Origin: Bacillus gobiensis
GTDB lineage: Bacteria > Bacillota > Bacilli > Bacillales > Bacillaceae
Length of the DNA stretch: 64,000 nt
NCBI RefSeq assembly: GCF_001278705.1
Contig: NZ_CP012600.1
Span: 4,437,864-4,501,863, forward strand
Direction: 5' to 3'
The number at the start of each line of letters is the position of its first letter. Within the stretch, counting starts at the first letter, position 1. Shown here one piece after another: positions 38,808 to 47,910 of the stretch. A model generated the notes under the pieces. It was given only the letters and a program-made list of their open reading frames with translations, ran no database searches and was not told the DNA's origin. The translations under genes were made by a program, and so were the position numbers.

Positions 38808-39569
38808 TTAAAATGTGTAGGATTCGCCATCATCTGGAACTAAAATATGAGAAGACATTCTTTTTTCATGAATAAATGTTTTCAGCTCTTCTCTTGATAG
38901 TCCCCAATGGTTCACAGCTTCCATATGGACTGAAATAATTTTGGCATTAGGAGCCGCCTTATACACTTCATAGATATCATCTTTTCCCATAATCAGAGAA
39001 CCGAATTCTATTAATTGATTATCTCCACCATTGACCACAATGATGTCAGGTTTATGTTTATCAATCTCGTCCTGAACAGTATCATACCATACCGTATCTC
39101 CTGCTACATATAACGTTTTCTCATTTTGATGCTTGAAGACAACACCACACACTTCACCCATAGCTTTTAAAGTTTCTTCTCCTCTTCCGTGTTCACCTTT
39201 GGTTTTCACTAATTGGATACCTTTAAAGACCGTATCTTCTTGTAACACTTCTACATTTTGAAAACCAACGTTTCTCAGTTCTTTAGCATCTTCTTTGTTT
39301 TGTACAAACATTTTAATATCTTTTGGCAATATTCTTTGGGCCTCCTCATCAAAGTGGTCTAAATGTAGATGAGTGACAATGACAGCATCTACATTAATAA
39401 TATTGTCAATTGATGTGGGTAAGCTCACTAAAGGGTTATATTGATCTTGTCTTATTGAATTTGAGAAAGGTGGATACGTACCTTTCTCAGCTAACATTGG
39501 ATCTATTAAAAACTTTTTGTCTGCATATTTAACAACGATTGTGGCATTTCGAATTTGTTGAATGTTCAT
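38808..39569 (-). CDS. Metallo-beta-lactamase fold hydrolase (UlaG-like)
   Basis: This 253-residue soluble protein has the zinc motif THLHLDHFD near residue 65, the strand LYVAGDTVWYD and a late HMEAVNHWGLS. These fit the UlaG/L-ascorbate-6-phosphate lactonase-like MBL branch. The substrate is not known. I start at ATG 39569, nine bases after AAGGAG; the TTG at 39578 is adjacent to that site. It is divergent from an Lrp/AsnC-type regulator 118 bases away, which probably controls it. Confidence 0.85.
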   Translation of the reverse strand: MNIQQIRNATIVVKYADKKFLIDPMLAEKGTYPPFSNSIRQDQYNPLVSLPTSIDNIINVDAVIVTHLHLDHFDEEAQRILPKDIKMFVQNKEDAKELRNVGFQNVEVLQEDTVFKGIQLVKTKGEHGRGEETLKAMGEVCGVVFKHQNEKTLYVAGDTVWYDTVQDEIDKHKPDIIVVNGGDNQLIEFGSLIMGKDDIYEVYKAAPNAKIISVHMEAVNHWGLSREELKTFIHEKRMSSHILVPDDGESYTF

Positions 39570-39636
39570 AAAAGACAACTCCTTTTCTTTAATCTACGTA
39601 TAGCTTATACTATGTCCAGTGCCTCAATACATAGAT

Positions 39637-39670
39637 AAAATCAAGTCTTTTATCCGTTTGACTTGATTTT
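39637..39670. promoter_or_regulatory. Inverted repeat upstream of the Lrp-type gene
   Basis: Perfect 11-bp arms AAAATCAAGTC/GACTTGATTTT are separated by 12 bases and end three bases before the ribosome-binding site. It is either the regulator's operator or a leader hairpin controlling its translation. Confidence 0.5.
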
Positions 39671-39687
39671 TGAAAGGATTTGAAAAT

Positions 39688-40101
39688 ATGTTAGATCATA
39701 CGGATATGAGTATCTTACATGAGCTATCTAAAAACAGTCGTATCAAGATGAAAGAATTGGGTGAGAAGGTCCATTTAACTGGCCAAGCAGCTGCGACTAG
39801 AGTAGCGAAATTAGAAGATAGTGGTGTAATTGAGGGATATACAATTAAAGTTAACAATTCTAAATTAGGGTATTTGATACATGCGTGGATTACGATTTAT
39901 ACCAAAAGTACGTATCATCAGCCTTATCTCTCTTTTGTAGAAACACAAGAAAACTATGTGTTAAATAATTATAAAATTAGTGGGGATGGTTGTTATCTTC
40001 TTGAATGTAAATTTCCCTCTAATGAAATATTAGATCAATTCTTGATAGACTTAAACAAGCATGTGAACTATAAATTATCAATTGTAATTAATAAATTGTA
40101 G
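39688..40101 (+). CDS. Lrp/AsnC family transcriptional regulator
   Basis: This 137-residue protein has an N-terminal AsnC-type helix-turn-helix (LSKNSRIKMKELGEKVHLTG, then QAAATRVAKLEDSGVIEGY) and a C-terminal RAM-like effector domain (residues 60-137). AAAGGA lies about eight bases before ATG 39688; a TTG at 39670 lies inside the upstream hairpin. The divergent MBL gene is the likely target. The effector, probably an amino acid, is unknown. Confidence 0.85.
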   Translation: MLDHTDMSILHELSKNSRIKMKELGEKVHLTGQAAATRVAKLEDSGVIEGYTIKVNNSKLGYLIHAWITIYTKSTYHQPYLSFVETQENYVLNNYKISGDGCYLLECKFPSNEILDQFLIDLNKHVNYKLSIVINKL

Positions 40102-40174
40102 TGAATACATTAGAAATGGTCACCACATAATTAGTTTTTCTCATAAATTGAACACTGATCTACAGAAGCGTGTA

Positions 40175-40221
40175 AATTAAAAGGCAAGTACAGAATAATC
40201 GTCTCTACTTGCCTTTTAATT
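40175..40221. terminator. Terminator after the Lrp-type gene
   Basis: Perfect 16-bp arms AATTAAAAGGCAAGTA/TACTTGCCTTTTAATT. Confidence 0.8.
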
Positions 40222-40470
40222 GAACTCTATTGTTAATTTGTCTATATTAATGATTGCTTTTATTTGCTGCAAAAAATCCAGTCCAATAATACCATCTAAT
40301 TCAAAACCATAATTCATTGCCCCAATTTCTAACAAAAATCTTTTGTCTCTGCTTGTCCGATTTTCTGTCTAGGGATTGCCCCTTCATCATAATCACTTGA
40401 CACTTCAATCCAGCTTTCCCTCAAAATTAAGTAATCTTCTACTTTCAGGAATGGAAGTTCGAAATAGATA
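40216..40470 (-). pseudogene. Retropepsin-like aspartyl protease, decayed
   Basis: The minus strand encodes RFLLEIGAMNYGFELDGIIG and LDFLQQIKAIINIDKLTIEF with stop, the C-terminal part of a retropepsin-like protease family found in Bacilli. Upstream the frame breaks around 40370. No start or active-site DTG is left. Confidence 0.55.
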
Positions 40471-40527
40471 GTCTAAGGTAAACACTGCTACATCAATATT
40501 AATCTACAATTACTATTAGAGTCATGT

Positions 40528-40550
40528 GGAGTGCTGTTCACTGCTTGTAA
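40528..40550. repeat. Direct repeat copy A (23 bp)
   Basis: GGAGTGCTGTTCACTGCTTG plus TAA recurs at 41646-41668 with two mismatches. The two copies flank the lipase gene at about 1.1 kb distance. Confidence 0.65.
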
Positions 40551-40586
40551 AGAAAGAATTAGATGAAAGAAAAGATGTAACAGAAG

Positions 40587-40619
40587 GAAAAGAGCCTTTC
40601 CTGAGTGGAAGGCTCTTTT
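40587..40619. terminator. Terminator of the lipase gene
   Basis: The stem AAAAGAGCCTTTC/GGAAGGCTCTTTT with a short loop lies just downstream of the minus-strand lipase. Confidence 0.75.
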
Positions 40620-40681
40620 GTTATAGATGTATTTCAGTTTGTAATTGTTAAAATAACTAAGCTCAAGATAAGAATCTTTTG

Positions 40682-41320
40682 TTAATTTGTATTTTCCCCT
40701 TTGCCATTCAATCCATCTTTAATTAGTTCGTTGACTTCACTGTTCATGAGCAATCCCAAGTGGCTTGCACCGCTGATTTGAACGTTTTTCGCTCCATCAA
40801 GGGGTGAAAGACGATTGTTCACGACAAAGTCGTTGGTGCTGTAAATCGAAGTATAAAGAATTTTATCGTTAGGATCGGTACCCACTGGAGCTTTCGATGT
40901 TACCATTTTGTTTGGAGAGCCAAATGTGACGACATCGTTCACCTTGCTTCCTCCATCGTTGAGAATATAAGTCAGGGCATTAGGACCTCCCATGCTGTGT
41001 CCAACTATATCAACCTTGCTCTTTCCTGTTTTCTTTAACACTTCATCTACATAAGAAGCCAGCTGTTTTGCATTATTTTCATTATTACCAGATTTATCAC
41101 TCATTTCAATAGCATACAGTTCATCATCGGACCAGCCTTGTTTTTTCAGATAATTTTCAATGCCGTAAAAGCTTGCGCCAATACCGCCAGCACCGTGAAT
41201 GAAGATAACTGGATCATGGTCATTTGTTTGTGCTTTGGAAACAGAAGGCTGAATAGTAGCAGCAGACAAAATAATGGTCATGCATGCAATTAGTGAAAGT
41301 AGTAATCTCTTATTCTTCAT
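40682..41320 (-). CDS. lipA: Extracellular lipase/esterase of the LipA (subfamily I.4) type
   Basis: This 212-residue secreted alpha/beta-hydrolase is close to the small lipases LipA/LipB of B. subtilis. A Sec signal peptide ends after SVSKA (about residue 30), leaving a mature enzyme of about 180 residues. The catalytic triad is Ser109 in GHSMGG, Asp164 in YSTNDF and His187 in GASHLG. B. subtilis LipA has AHSMGG; here the first Ala is Gly. The oxyanion region is IHGAGGIG. AGGAGGG precedes the ATG. The product hydrolyses short- to medium-chain esters outside the cell. A terminator follows. Confidence 0.9.
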   Translation of the reverse strand: MKNKRLLLSLIACMTIILSAATIQPSVSKAQTNDHDPVIFIHGAGGIGASFYGIENYLKKQGWSDDELYAIEMSDKSGNNENNAKQLASYVDEVLKKTGKSKVDIVGHSMGGPNALTYILNDGGSKVNDVVTFGSPNKMVTSKAPVGTDPNDKILYTSIYSTNDFVVNNRLSPLDGAKNVQISGASHLGLLMNSEVNELIKDGLNGKGENTN

Positions 41321-41794
41321 AATACCCTCCTAAGTGTTTGACTGAATGCTTGCACTTTAATTGTTAAACATTTTGGAGGGAGGGACAACCAGTAATTTAT
41401 ACTAACGCTGGTAGATTAATGGTTTATAACAGGGAATAAGATGTAAATTTCCCTTAAGAAGTCAAGAAACAAGAAAACTAATAAAACTAGATTCTTTTTA
41501 TCTGTTATTCACATTTCCAGATACATCCGTGATTCTTCAATCGATACTACTATTTATGCCAGGTCGGCCGTAGTTTGTCTAAGGATCTACCTGAGATGTA
41601 GCCGAGAGGAGAAAACTTGCCCCATACTTCAATATAATGAAGCCCGGAGTGCTGTTCACTACCTGTAAGAAAAGAAAACAGTAAGTAAAGAGATTTTCCA
41701 AAAAAAGAAGAGGCTCTTAATCATGATGAGATTTTATTATCAAAGTGAACTTTCTTCTGTAGAACTACACTCCTTTGAAATATGTTTAAACTTT
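41321..41794. other. Intergenic stretch
   Basis: It contains direct repeat copy B (41646-41668) and no recognised gene. Confidence 0.5.
41646..41668. repeat. Direct repeat copy B (23 bp)
   Basis: It matches 40528-40550 at 21 of 23 bases, and the next 30 bases remain loosely similar. Confidence 0.65.
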
Positions 41795-43197
41795 TCACAC
41801 ACCATCAATAAGAACAACCGGCACAAATAGATCATCAAGCTGCCGCGCAAAGGTAAGGACCATGTCATCTCCTTCTCGTTCTAACTTTACCTGACTGCCA
41901 TCAGCTAGCAGGCAAGCCTCACCATCTATGGATACTTGCTTTACTTTTATTTTTGACCCGCTATGATTACCCAGTAACATCAGGTAAAGCTTTTTGTCTT
42001 TTTTAGTAAAGCGGATAGCCTCTCCGGTCTCTGTGATTGCTTCTGCCTGTGTCCATGGCCTAGTGCCATAGACAGCATCCCCATTTTGATTCAGCCATTC
42101 CCCGAATTTTGACAATCTGCTAAGTTGTTTATCCGGTATTTGTGCATCTTCACCGCGAGGGCCTGCATTTAGAAGTAAATTCCCGTTCTTGGACACAGCA
42201 TCGATAAAATCTAAAAATAATGTCTCAAAGGAGGTGTAGTCATCATCGCTCTCATTGCGGTTATAGCCGAATGAATTTCCGATTCTACGTGTCATCTCCC
42301 ATTTTTTTGCTTGTATGATCGGTGAATTTAGTGTATTCCGGTGTCGTAAAATCACTATGGGGAATAACAGGTTGGGAAAAGGCAGAGTGAATATCGGGAT
42401 TTTTCTTGATCATTTGCTTCACCATTAAATCCATCAATGCTCGTACAGGTTTCAGTCCCAACAGCTTGTTGACCGGGCTTGCAGCTTTCCATCGATCATT
42501 TACCACACCGTCTGGAACAACATCATAATAATAGGCAAACAATCGGAATAGTCGTTCCTCGTTAGTTGGCCAGCTGATGTCATTCCATAAAATGTCTGGG
42601 TGGTACCTGTCTATTAGCTCACGGATTTGGGTATCGGCGTAGTCCAGATAATTACCACTAGGTGTAGAAAACGAATAATCAATAAACGTCTTTGAAACCC
42701 TGCGCTGAAACGTCCAGTCAATTCCACCTGAATAGTAGATGCCAAAACGCATTCCTTCCTTTCGAACTGCTTGAGCTAACTCACCTATAATGTCACGCTT
42801 GCTAAACCAATTTTCCTCGTGGGGATTTTTTACTTCAGTCGGCCATAAGCAAAAACCATCATGGTGTTTTGAAACGATTACTACGTATTTTGCTCCGGCG
42901 TCGCTAAAGGTTTTTACCCAAGCAGAAGGATCCCAATTTACCAGTCCATCCATAAAGATCTCTTTAAATTCCTGATAAGGCATCTTTCCATAATTAGCTT
43001 TGTGATATTGAGCGGATGGTGTATCAGGATCTTTGATTGCATTCCAATAGCCTTCAGAATATGGGTAGACCAGCATTGCCCGGTCATAATCTGTCTTTAA
43101 AGTTTCTGCAAAACTACCCAGGGGTGCAAATCCAGGGACAGAATAGGGCCCCCAGTGGATAAACACGCCAAACTTAGCATCTTCAAACCATTGATTT
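41795..43197 (-). pseudogene. Alpha-L-fucosidase (GH29), frameshifted and 5' truncated
   Basis: The 5' part encodes FIHWGPYSVPGFAPLGSFAE, KYVVIVSKHHDGFCLWPT and DILWNDISWPTNEE, where the Asp after LWN is the expected GH29 nucleophile. At a run of seven A on the coding strand (42302-42308) the frame is lost; the rest (KKWEMTRRIGNSFGYNRNES ... GNLLLNAGPRGEDAQIP) continues in another frame to 41795. The N-terminal NQWFEDAKFG is preceded by an in-frame stop and has no start codon. The product would be a cytosolic fucosidase; here it is probably inactive. Confidence 0.85.
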
Positions 43198-44040
43198 CAT
43201 AGAGGGTTTTGATATACCAAGTATTTTATTACATTACGTAACGTCATTAGCAAGAGGAATATTTGTTAAAAAATGAATGGTTAATGTGTAATATTACAAG
43301 AAACAGGGAATTCTATTGGGAAAAATTAAAGATTTTTTGGGAGGGAAAAAATACGAGAGATTAATTGAAGAAGTTTGAGAAGCAGAAGCATCGCTTACTT
43401 TACAAATGATTAGAATGATAAATATATCCAGCTTACAAAAGGTTGTTGTTCCCAGACAATTAGACTCTATTTCTTCTCCATGTTAGGCCATTGCTACCGA
43501 AGGCAGAGTGTCCGGCTAATATATAATCCTTTATATATTTTCCAAACATGCCTTTTTATAGAAATAAAGTAATAGTAAAATTACTATTTATTACATATTT
43601 GGATAAGTAGAAAGCAACTTTTAAAAATTATGTTAGATAACCTTCCCGAAATACTTACAAGCATTTCTTACTACTGTATGTTTGAAGTATCAAAGCTAAA
43701 GGGGTTGTCAAAATGAAAAAAAATGATATTGGATTTCTTACATTTTTAGTTTTATCAGTGAAAGTTGCATTTACTTACTGATATGGAAAAACTTTAACCC
43801 TCTACAATCAATCTTTAGATCCGTTGATTGGATTAAAACCTCAATTTCAAGGCTGTATACATCATACAATTCCATCTTAAAAAAACAACTATGAATCAAT
43901 CCTTTATCATCAAAGGGTTGATTCATAGTTGTTTTTGTGTCAGTGAGAAACCTTTTCATACCATTGATTTATCAAATAATTGAAAAACTAATAATATAAT
44001 ATTACCACATAAAAATTTCCGAAAAGAAATAAATTTCTAA
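43198..44040. other. Long gene-free stretch
   Basis: AT-rich, with a 22-codon frame at 43712 and a strong hairpin at 43882-43938; no gene is recognised. It separates the broken fucosidase from the biotin locus. Confidence 0.5.
43882..43938. terminator. Strong bidirectional hairpin terminator
   Basis: About 20 bp of nearly perfect stem (AAAAACAACTATGAATCAA type) with a 12-base loop, A-rich at one end and T-rich at the other. Confidence 0.75.
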
Positions 44041-44044
44041 TTAA

Positions 44045-44083
44045 AAATTTGTTAACCTATTGACACAAAAGGTTAACAAATTT
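44045..44083. promoter_or_regulatory. BirA (biotin) operator 1
   Basis: Perfect 13-bp arms AAATTTGTTAACC/GGTTAACAAATTT are 13 bases apart, the Bacillus BirA box. It overlaps the TTGACA -35 and spacer of the bio promoter. Confidence 0.88.
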
Positions 44084-44088
44084 ATTGT
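44060..44088 (+). promoter_or_regulatory. Sigma-A promoter of the bio operon
   Basis: TTGACA, a 17-bp spacer and TATTGT. The spacer lies within BirA operator 1, so biotinyl-AMP-bound BirA would block RNA polymerase. Confidence 0.7.
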
Positions 44089-44090
44089 TT

Positions 44091-44125
44091 AATTGTCAAC
44101 TTACTATATATTTAAGTTAACAATT
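44091..44125. promoter_or_regulatory. BirA (biotin) operator 2
   Basis: AATTGTCAAC/GTTAACAATT with a 15-base spacer, one mismatch from a perfect dyad. It lies 7 bases downstream of operator 1. Confidence 0.75.
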
Positions 44126-44240
44126 GAAAAGTGAAAATTTATTGGATCGCTTAGTATATGAACAATAGGATAGTCTATTTAAAACTTTTTTACTTTTCAT
44201 GGTGTTCAAAATCAGTTGGCAAGGTTGGTGGATAAGAAGT

Positions 44241-45023
44241 ATGGAAGAGCAAAAGTATTATAGTGTCAGGATGAGAGCTGCCAAGAATGGATCTCATGAA
44301 GAGGGTGGAAAACATATATCTGGTGGAGAACTCATTTCAACCTATAGCAATATGAAACATGCTGTAAATGCTTTATTGGAAAAGGGCTTAAGTCATTCAA
44401 GAGGAAATCCGGATTTTATGCAGATTCAGTTTGAATCAATTGATCAGCCTATAAAACGAATCAAGCCATTACAAATAAAGACACATGAAGTGGAATCAGC
44501 AGGTATGGGACTTGAGGTGTCTTGGTGGCTTATAGAAAAATCTGGTATCGAAAGGAATGTCATTGAAAAAGCATATAAACATATGACTGAATATTCGGGA
44601 ATTAATGGAGCGATATTGATTGATAGTCATTCAGGTGAACGAATTGATGACAGGGACAAAAAAGGTGTACGCGTTTCCAGAATGGACTGGTTGAAAGCCA
44701 ATTTTGAAAGATGGGCTGACTACTATAAAATGCCTAAGAATTCCAGAGTGAAGGAGGCACTTACGCTTGCAACAAAGGTTTGTGAGCATCCAGCTACTGT
44801 CGCAGAATTATGCTGGTCAGATGATCCGGAATACATAACTGGTTATGTTGCAAGTAAAAAGCTGGGGTATCAACGCATTACGAAGCTGAAAGAATATGGA
44901 GAAGAAAGAGGTTGCCGAATCTTCTTTATTGATTTATCAAAAGAATTGAATTCATATATACACTATTTAGAAAAACAGCCGGTTTTTATTCAATGGGAGG
45001 AAGAGAAGAACACAAAAAATTAA
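44241..45023 (+). CDS. bioW: 6-carboxyhexanoate-CoA ligase (pimeloyl-CoA synthetase) BioW
   Basis: BioW activates pimelate to pimeloyl-CoA, the first committed biotin precursor in Bacillus. The 260-residue protein matches recalled BioW closely: YYSVRMRAAKNGSHEEGGKH, LLEKGLSHSRGNPDFMQIQF, KKGVRVSRMDW and ELCWSDDPEYITGYVASKKL. The start is ATG 44241 after GGTGG; longer in-frame starts lack a signal. It is first in the operon behind two BirA operators. Confidence 0.95.
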   Translation: MEEQKYYSVRMRAAKNGSHEEGGKHISGGELISTYSNMKHAVNALLEKGLSHSRGNPDFMQIQFESIDQPIKRIKPLQIKTHEVESAGMGLEVSWWLIEKSGIERNVIEKAYKHMTEYSGINGAILIDSHSGERIDDRDKKGVRVSRMDWLKANFERWADYYKMPKNSRVKEALTLATKVCEHPATVAELCWSDDPEYITGYVASKKLGYQRITKLKEYGEERGCRIFFIDLSKELNSYIHYLEKQPVFIQWEEEKNTKN

Positions 45024-45207
45024 TTGAAAGAAGGAACCCAGCTGCCTTATTCGCCAATGAAGGCAAAAAGAGCCCTTTCTTGCTAGATTATCAGGTTACT
45101 TAAAAATGAGAGAGTTTGATATGCAAACGAGATCGAAAGGTAATGTTTTTATGCTTCCGCTGATCAGTACACGAGTAACAAACGAGGTGACGAATGTTGA
45201 AGTTTGA
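45024..45207 (+). pseudogene. bioA: bioA remnant (C-terminal scrap)
   Basis: Between bioW and bioF a short frame reads KEPFLARLSGYLKMREFDMQ, then TRSKGNVFMLPLIS, ending over the bioF start. It resembles the C-terminus of BioA-type aminotransferases (EPF..., GNV-L-PPLS). Upstream it meets a stop, so most of bioA is gone. Confidence 0.5.
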
Positions 45208-46366
45208 TGGGTGGTTAAGTCATCGATTAGATAAAACAAAAGAGGAAGGTTTATATCGGCAATTACCATCAATAAATACTTCTCGAAGTCCGGAGGTTTT
45301 TAGTGTTGGAAAAAGACAAATTGTCTTCTCATCCAATAATTATTTAGGGCTGAAGGATGATTTACGTTTGGTATATGCAGCTGAAACGGTTTTACATGAA
45401 TTCGGGGTAGGCAGCAGCGGCTCAAGATTAACGACTGGTCATACAAAATGGCATCATAAACTTGAAGAAAGAATCGCGAACTTTAAGCAAACGGAAGCAG
45501 CCCTCCTGTTTTCAAGTGGTTATTTAGCTAATGTCGGTGTGTTGTCATCTTTACCTGAAAAAGGAGACGTACTTCTAAGCGATCGATTAAATCACGCGAG
45601 CATTATCGACGGTTGTCGTTTATCAAAGGCTGACACGATGATTTATAACCATCTTGATATGGATGATCTTGAAAAAAAATTGAAAGAATCAGAATCTTAT
45701 CAGCGACGTTTTATTGTAACAGATGGAGTATTCAGCATGGATGGTACGATCGCGCCGCTTGATAAAATAATGTCACTTGCTAAACACTATCATTCATTCG
45801 TAATCGTTGATGATGCACACGCAACGGGTTGTTTAGGTGAGAACGGAAGAGGTACAAGCGAATATTTCGGTGTATCTCCAGATGTGGTTATTGGTACTCT
45901 TAGTAAAGCAATTGGTACAGAAGGCGGGTTCGTAGCGGGATCGAAAGTGTTAATTGACTATTTGCTAAACCATGCCAGAACATTTATCTTTCAAACTTCG
46001 ATTTCGCCGTCAATTTGTGCTGCTTCATACGTAGCCCTGGAGATTATTGAACATAAAAAGAAACACCATCAATTGCTTTCAAAAGTAATCCAGATTAAAA
46101 AAGGCTTAGTTGAAATGGGTTATACCGTAAAGGGTGGCAATACGCCGATTATTCCTGTCATCATTGGAGAAGCCAGGAAGGCTTTGATATTTGCGGAAAG
46201 ACTGCAGGAAGAAGGAATATTCGCACCAGCGATTCGTCCGCCAACTGTAGCATATGGAGAAAGCCGTATTCGATTAACGGTCACAACTGACCACAGTTCA
46301 AAAGAAATAGATTACTTGTTAAAGACTTTTGATGCAATAGGAAAAGAGCTGAACATAATTAAATAA
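45194..46366 (+). CDS. bioF: 8-amino-7-oxononanoate synthase BioF
   Basis: BioF condenses pimeloyl-CoA with L-alanine to form 8-amino-7-oxononanoate. The 390-residue protein is an alpha-oxoamine synthase with PLP sites: FSSNNYLGL, FGVGSSGSRLTTGH, SGYLANVG, DDAHATG (Asp/His for PLP) and the Schiff-base Lys238 in GTLSKAIG. GAGGTGA lies before the ATG. It follows bioW with only a bioA scrap in between, and bioI lies 76 bases after. Confidence 0.95.
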   Translation: MLKFDGWLSHRLDKTKEEGLYRQLPSINTSRSPEVFSVGKRQIVFSSNNYLGLKDDLRLVYAAETVLHEFGVGSSGSRLTTGHTKWHHKLEERIANFKQTEAALLFSSGYLANVGVLSSLPEKGDVLLSDRLNHASIIDGCRLSKADTMIYNHLDMDDLEKKLKESESYQRRFIVTDGVFSMDGTIAPLDKIMSLAKHYHSFVIVDDAHATGCLGENGRGTSEYFGVSPDVVIGTLSKAIGTEGGFVAGSKVLIDYLLNHARTFIFQTSISPSICAASYVALEIIEHKKKHHQLLSKVIQIKKGLVEMGYTVKGGNTPIIPVIIGEARKALIFAERLQEEGIFAPAIRPPTVAYGESRIRLTVTTDHSSKEIDYLLKTFDAIGKELNIIK

Positions 46367-46442
46367 ACGGATATTTTTAACAGGAACGGATACTGAGTTG
46401 AGAGAAAATCTATATCAAGTGAAGTTGGATTGGAGGCATAGA

Positions 46443-47657
46443 ATGACAAATGATTTAAATCAAAAGCTAGAAGCACCATTTTCACTTTCTTCTCATGAGT
46501 TTTTAACAAATCCTTATCTTATTTACGACAAGCTGCGTTCTAAACATCCTATTTTTAAGGAGCATTCATTTAAATATCCAGGTTGGTATGTAACGGGGTA
46601 TGAGGAGGCAGTTGCGGTTCTTAAAGATACCAGATTTAAAAATCGTATACCTCTGACTCAAACATCAAAAAAATATGAACATCTTAAAAATATCCAGAAT
46701 GATATGATGCTTTTTAAGAATCAACACGATCATAAACGTTTACGTATGATGGTTAGTAAAGTATTTACCCCAAATGTTGTCGAAGGATATCGTCCTTTTA
46801 TTGAAGAAACTGTAAATGATCTGCTTAATCAGGTACAGAATAAGAAAAGCATGGACGTTGTTTCAGATTTTGCGTTTCCTTTAGCAAGTCTTATTATAGC
46901 AAAAATTTTAGGAGTTCCAGCAGAAGAGCGCTATCAATTTAGAGAATGGACTGTAAGCTTAATCCAAACGATTGACTTTACCCGGTCAAGAAAGACATTA
47001 GCAAATGGAAACCATACAACCAAGATGTTAATCGCTTATTTTAAACAGTTAATAAATAAGCGAAAACATATTCCTCAGAATGACCTCATCAGCATGTTAA
47101 TACTAGAGGAAGAGCAAGGTGAGAAGCTTACAGATGAAGAATTACTCGCTACATGTATTTTACTTGTGATCGCCGGACATGAGACAACGGTAAATCTCAT
47201 TAGCAATTCGGTTCTGGCTTTATTGAACCACCCCGAGCAATTAATGAAGTTAAAGGAAAATCCATCCCTTATTAAAATGGCCGTCGAGGAATTTTTACGT
47301 TATGAGAGCCCGACACAGATGACAGCGCGCATTGCATCGGAAGATACCGAAATGAATGGAATCACCATAAAAAAAAGCGAGCAAGTCTACATTCTGCTTG
47401 GGGCAGCCAATCGTGATCCCAAAAAATTTATTGATCCTAATGTGCTTGATATCACGAGGAATCCGAATCCTCATCTTGCATTTGGATATGGAATTCACTT
47501 TTGTTTAGGTTCATCATTAGCACGCCTTGAAGCACAAATTGCTATTGTAACTCTCTTGCAGCGAATGGATAATCTCCAATTGGTTACACCAGACCTACAC
47601 TGGAGAAACCTAATGGGTTTTAGATCATTACAAGAATTGCAAATAACCTTTAACTGA
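46443..47657 (+). CDS. bioI: Cytochrome P450 BioI (CYP107H)
   Basis: BioI oxidatively cleaves acyl chains carried on ACP to supply pimelate units. The 404-residue P450 has the I-helix AGHETT, the ExxR motif EEFLRYESP and the heme-binding loop FGYGIHFCLG with Cys354. Segments SLIQTIDFTRSRK, AGHETTVNLISNSVL and YESPTQMTARIASED match recalled B. subtilis BioI. The start is ATG 46443 after TGGAGGC; the preceding in-frame TTG has no such site. In B. subtilis bioD and bioB lie between bioF and bioI; here they are absent. Confidence 0.93.
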   Translation: MTNDLNQKLEAPFSLSSHEFLTNPYLIYDKLRSKHPIFKEHSFKYPGWYVTGYEEAVAVLKDTRFKNRIPLTQTSKKYEHLKNIQNDMMLFKNQHDHKRLRMMVSKVFTPNVVEGYRPFIEETVNDLLNQVQNKKSMDVVSDFAFPLASLIIAKILGVPAEERYQFREWTVSLIQTIDFTRSRKTLANGNHTTKMLIAYFKQLINKRKHIPQNDLISMLILEEEQGEKLTDEELLATCILLVIAGHETTVNLISNSVLALLNHPEQLMKLKENPSLIKMAVEEFLRYESPTQMTARIASEDTEMNGITIKKSEQVYILLGAANRDPKKFIDPNVLDITRNPNPHLAFGYGIHFCLGSSLARLEAQIAIVTLLQRMDNLQLVTPDLHWRNLMGFRSLQELQITFN

Positions 47658-47753
47658 AGTAGTAGCATACACAAGTCAAAATTTAATAGATTATAGATCA
47701 GAAGCAATTAGGGATTATATGTAAATGCTAATATAGGAAAAATATAGTTTTGG

Positions 47754-47803
47754 AGTGATCACCTCTTAGAACACGATGGTCTTAATAGGTGATTCTCTTT
47801 TTA
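47754..47803 (+). terminator. Terminator after bioI
   Basis: The hairpin with GATCACCT/AGGTGATT arms and a T5 tail resembles the one at 51661. Confidence 0.6.
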
Positions 47804-47910
47804 AAATGTGATAATAAATGAGGCTTTCCGCAGAGAATACAGTAGCGAATGATGTGATATGGATTAAAGATGGTTTTGAGGGAAATTAAGCACTGAGTGC
47901 ATTCAGAATC

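Noticed and set aside
43712..43780. 22-codon frame after AAGGGG
   Set aside because: Very short, hydrophobic and without family; possibly a decayed gene start, but not supportable as a gene.
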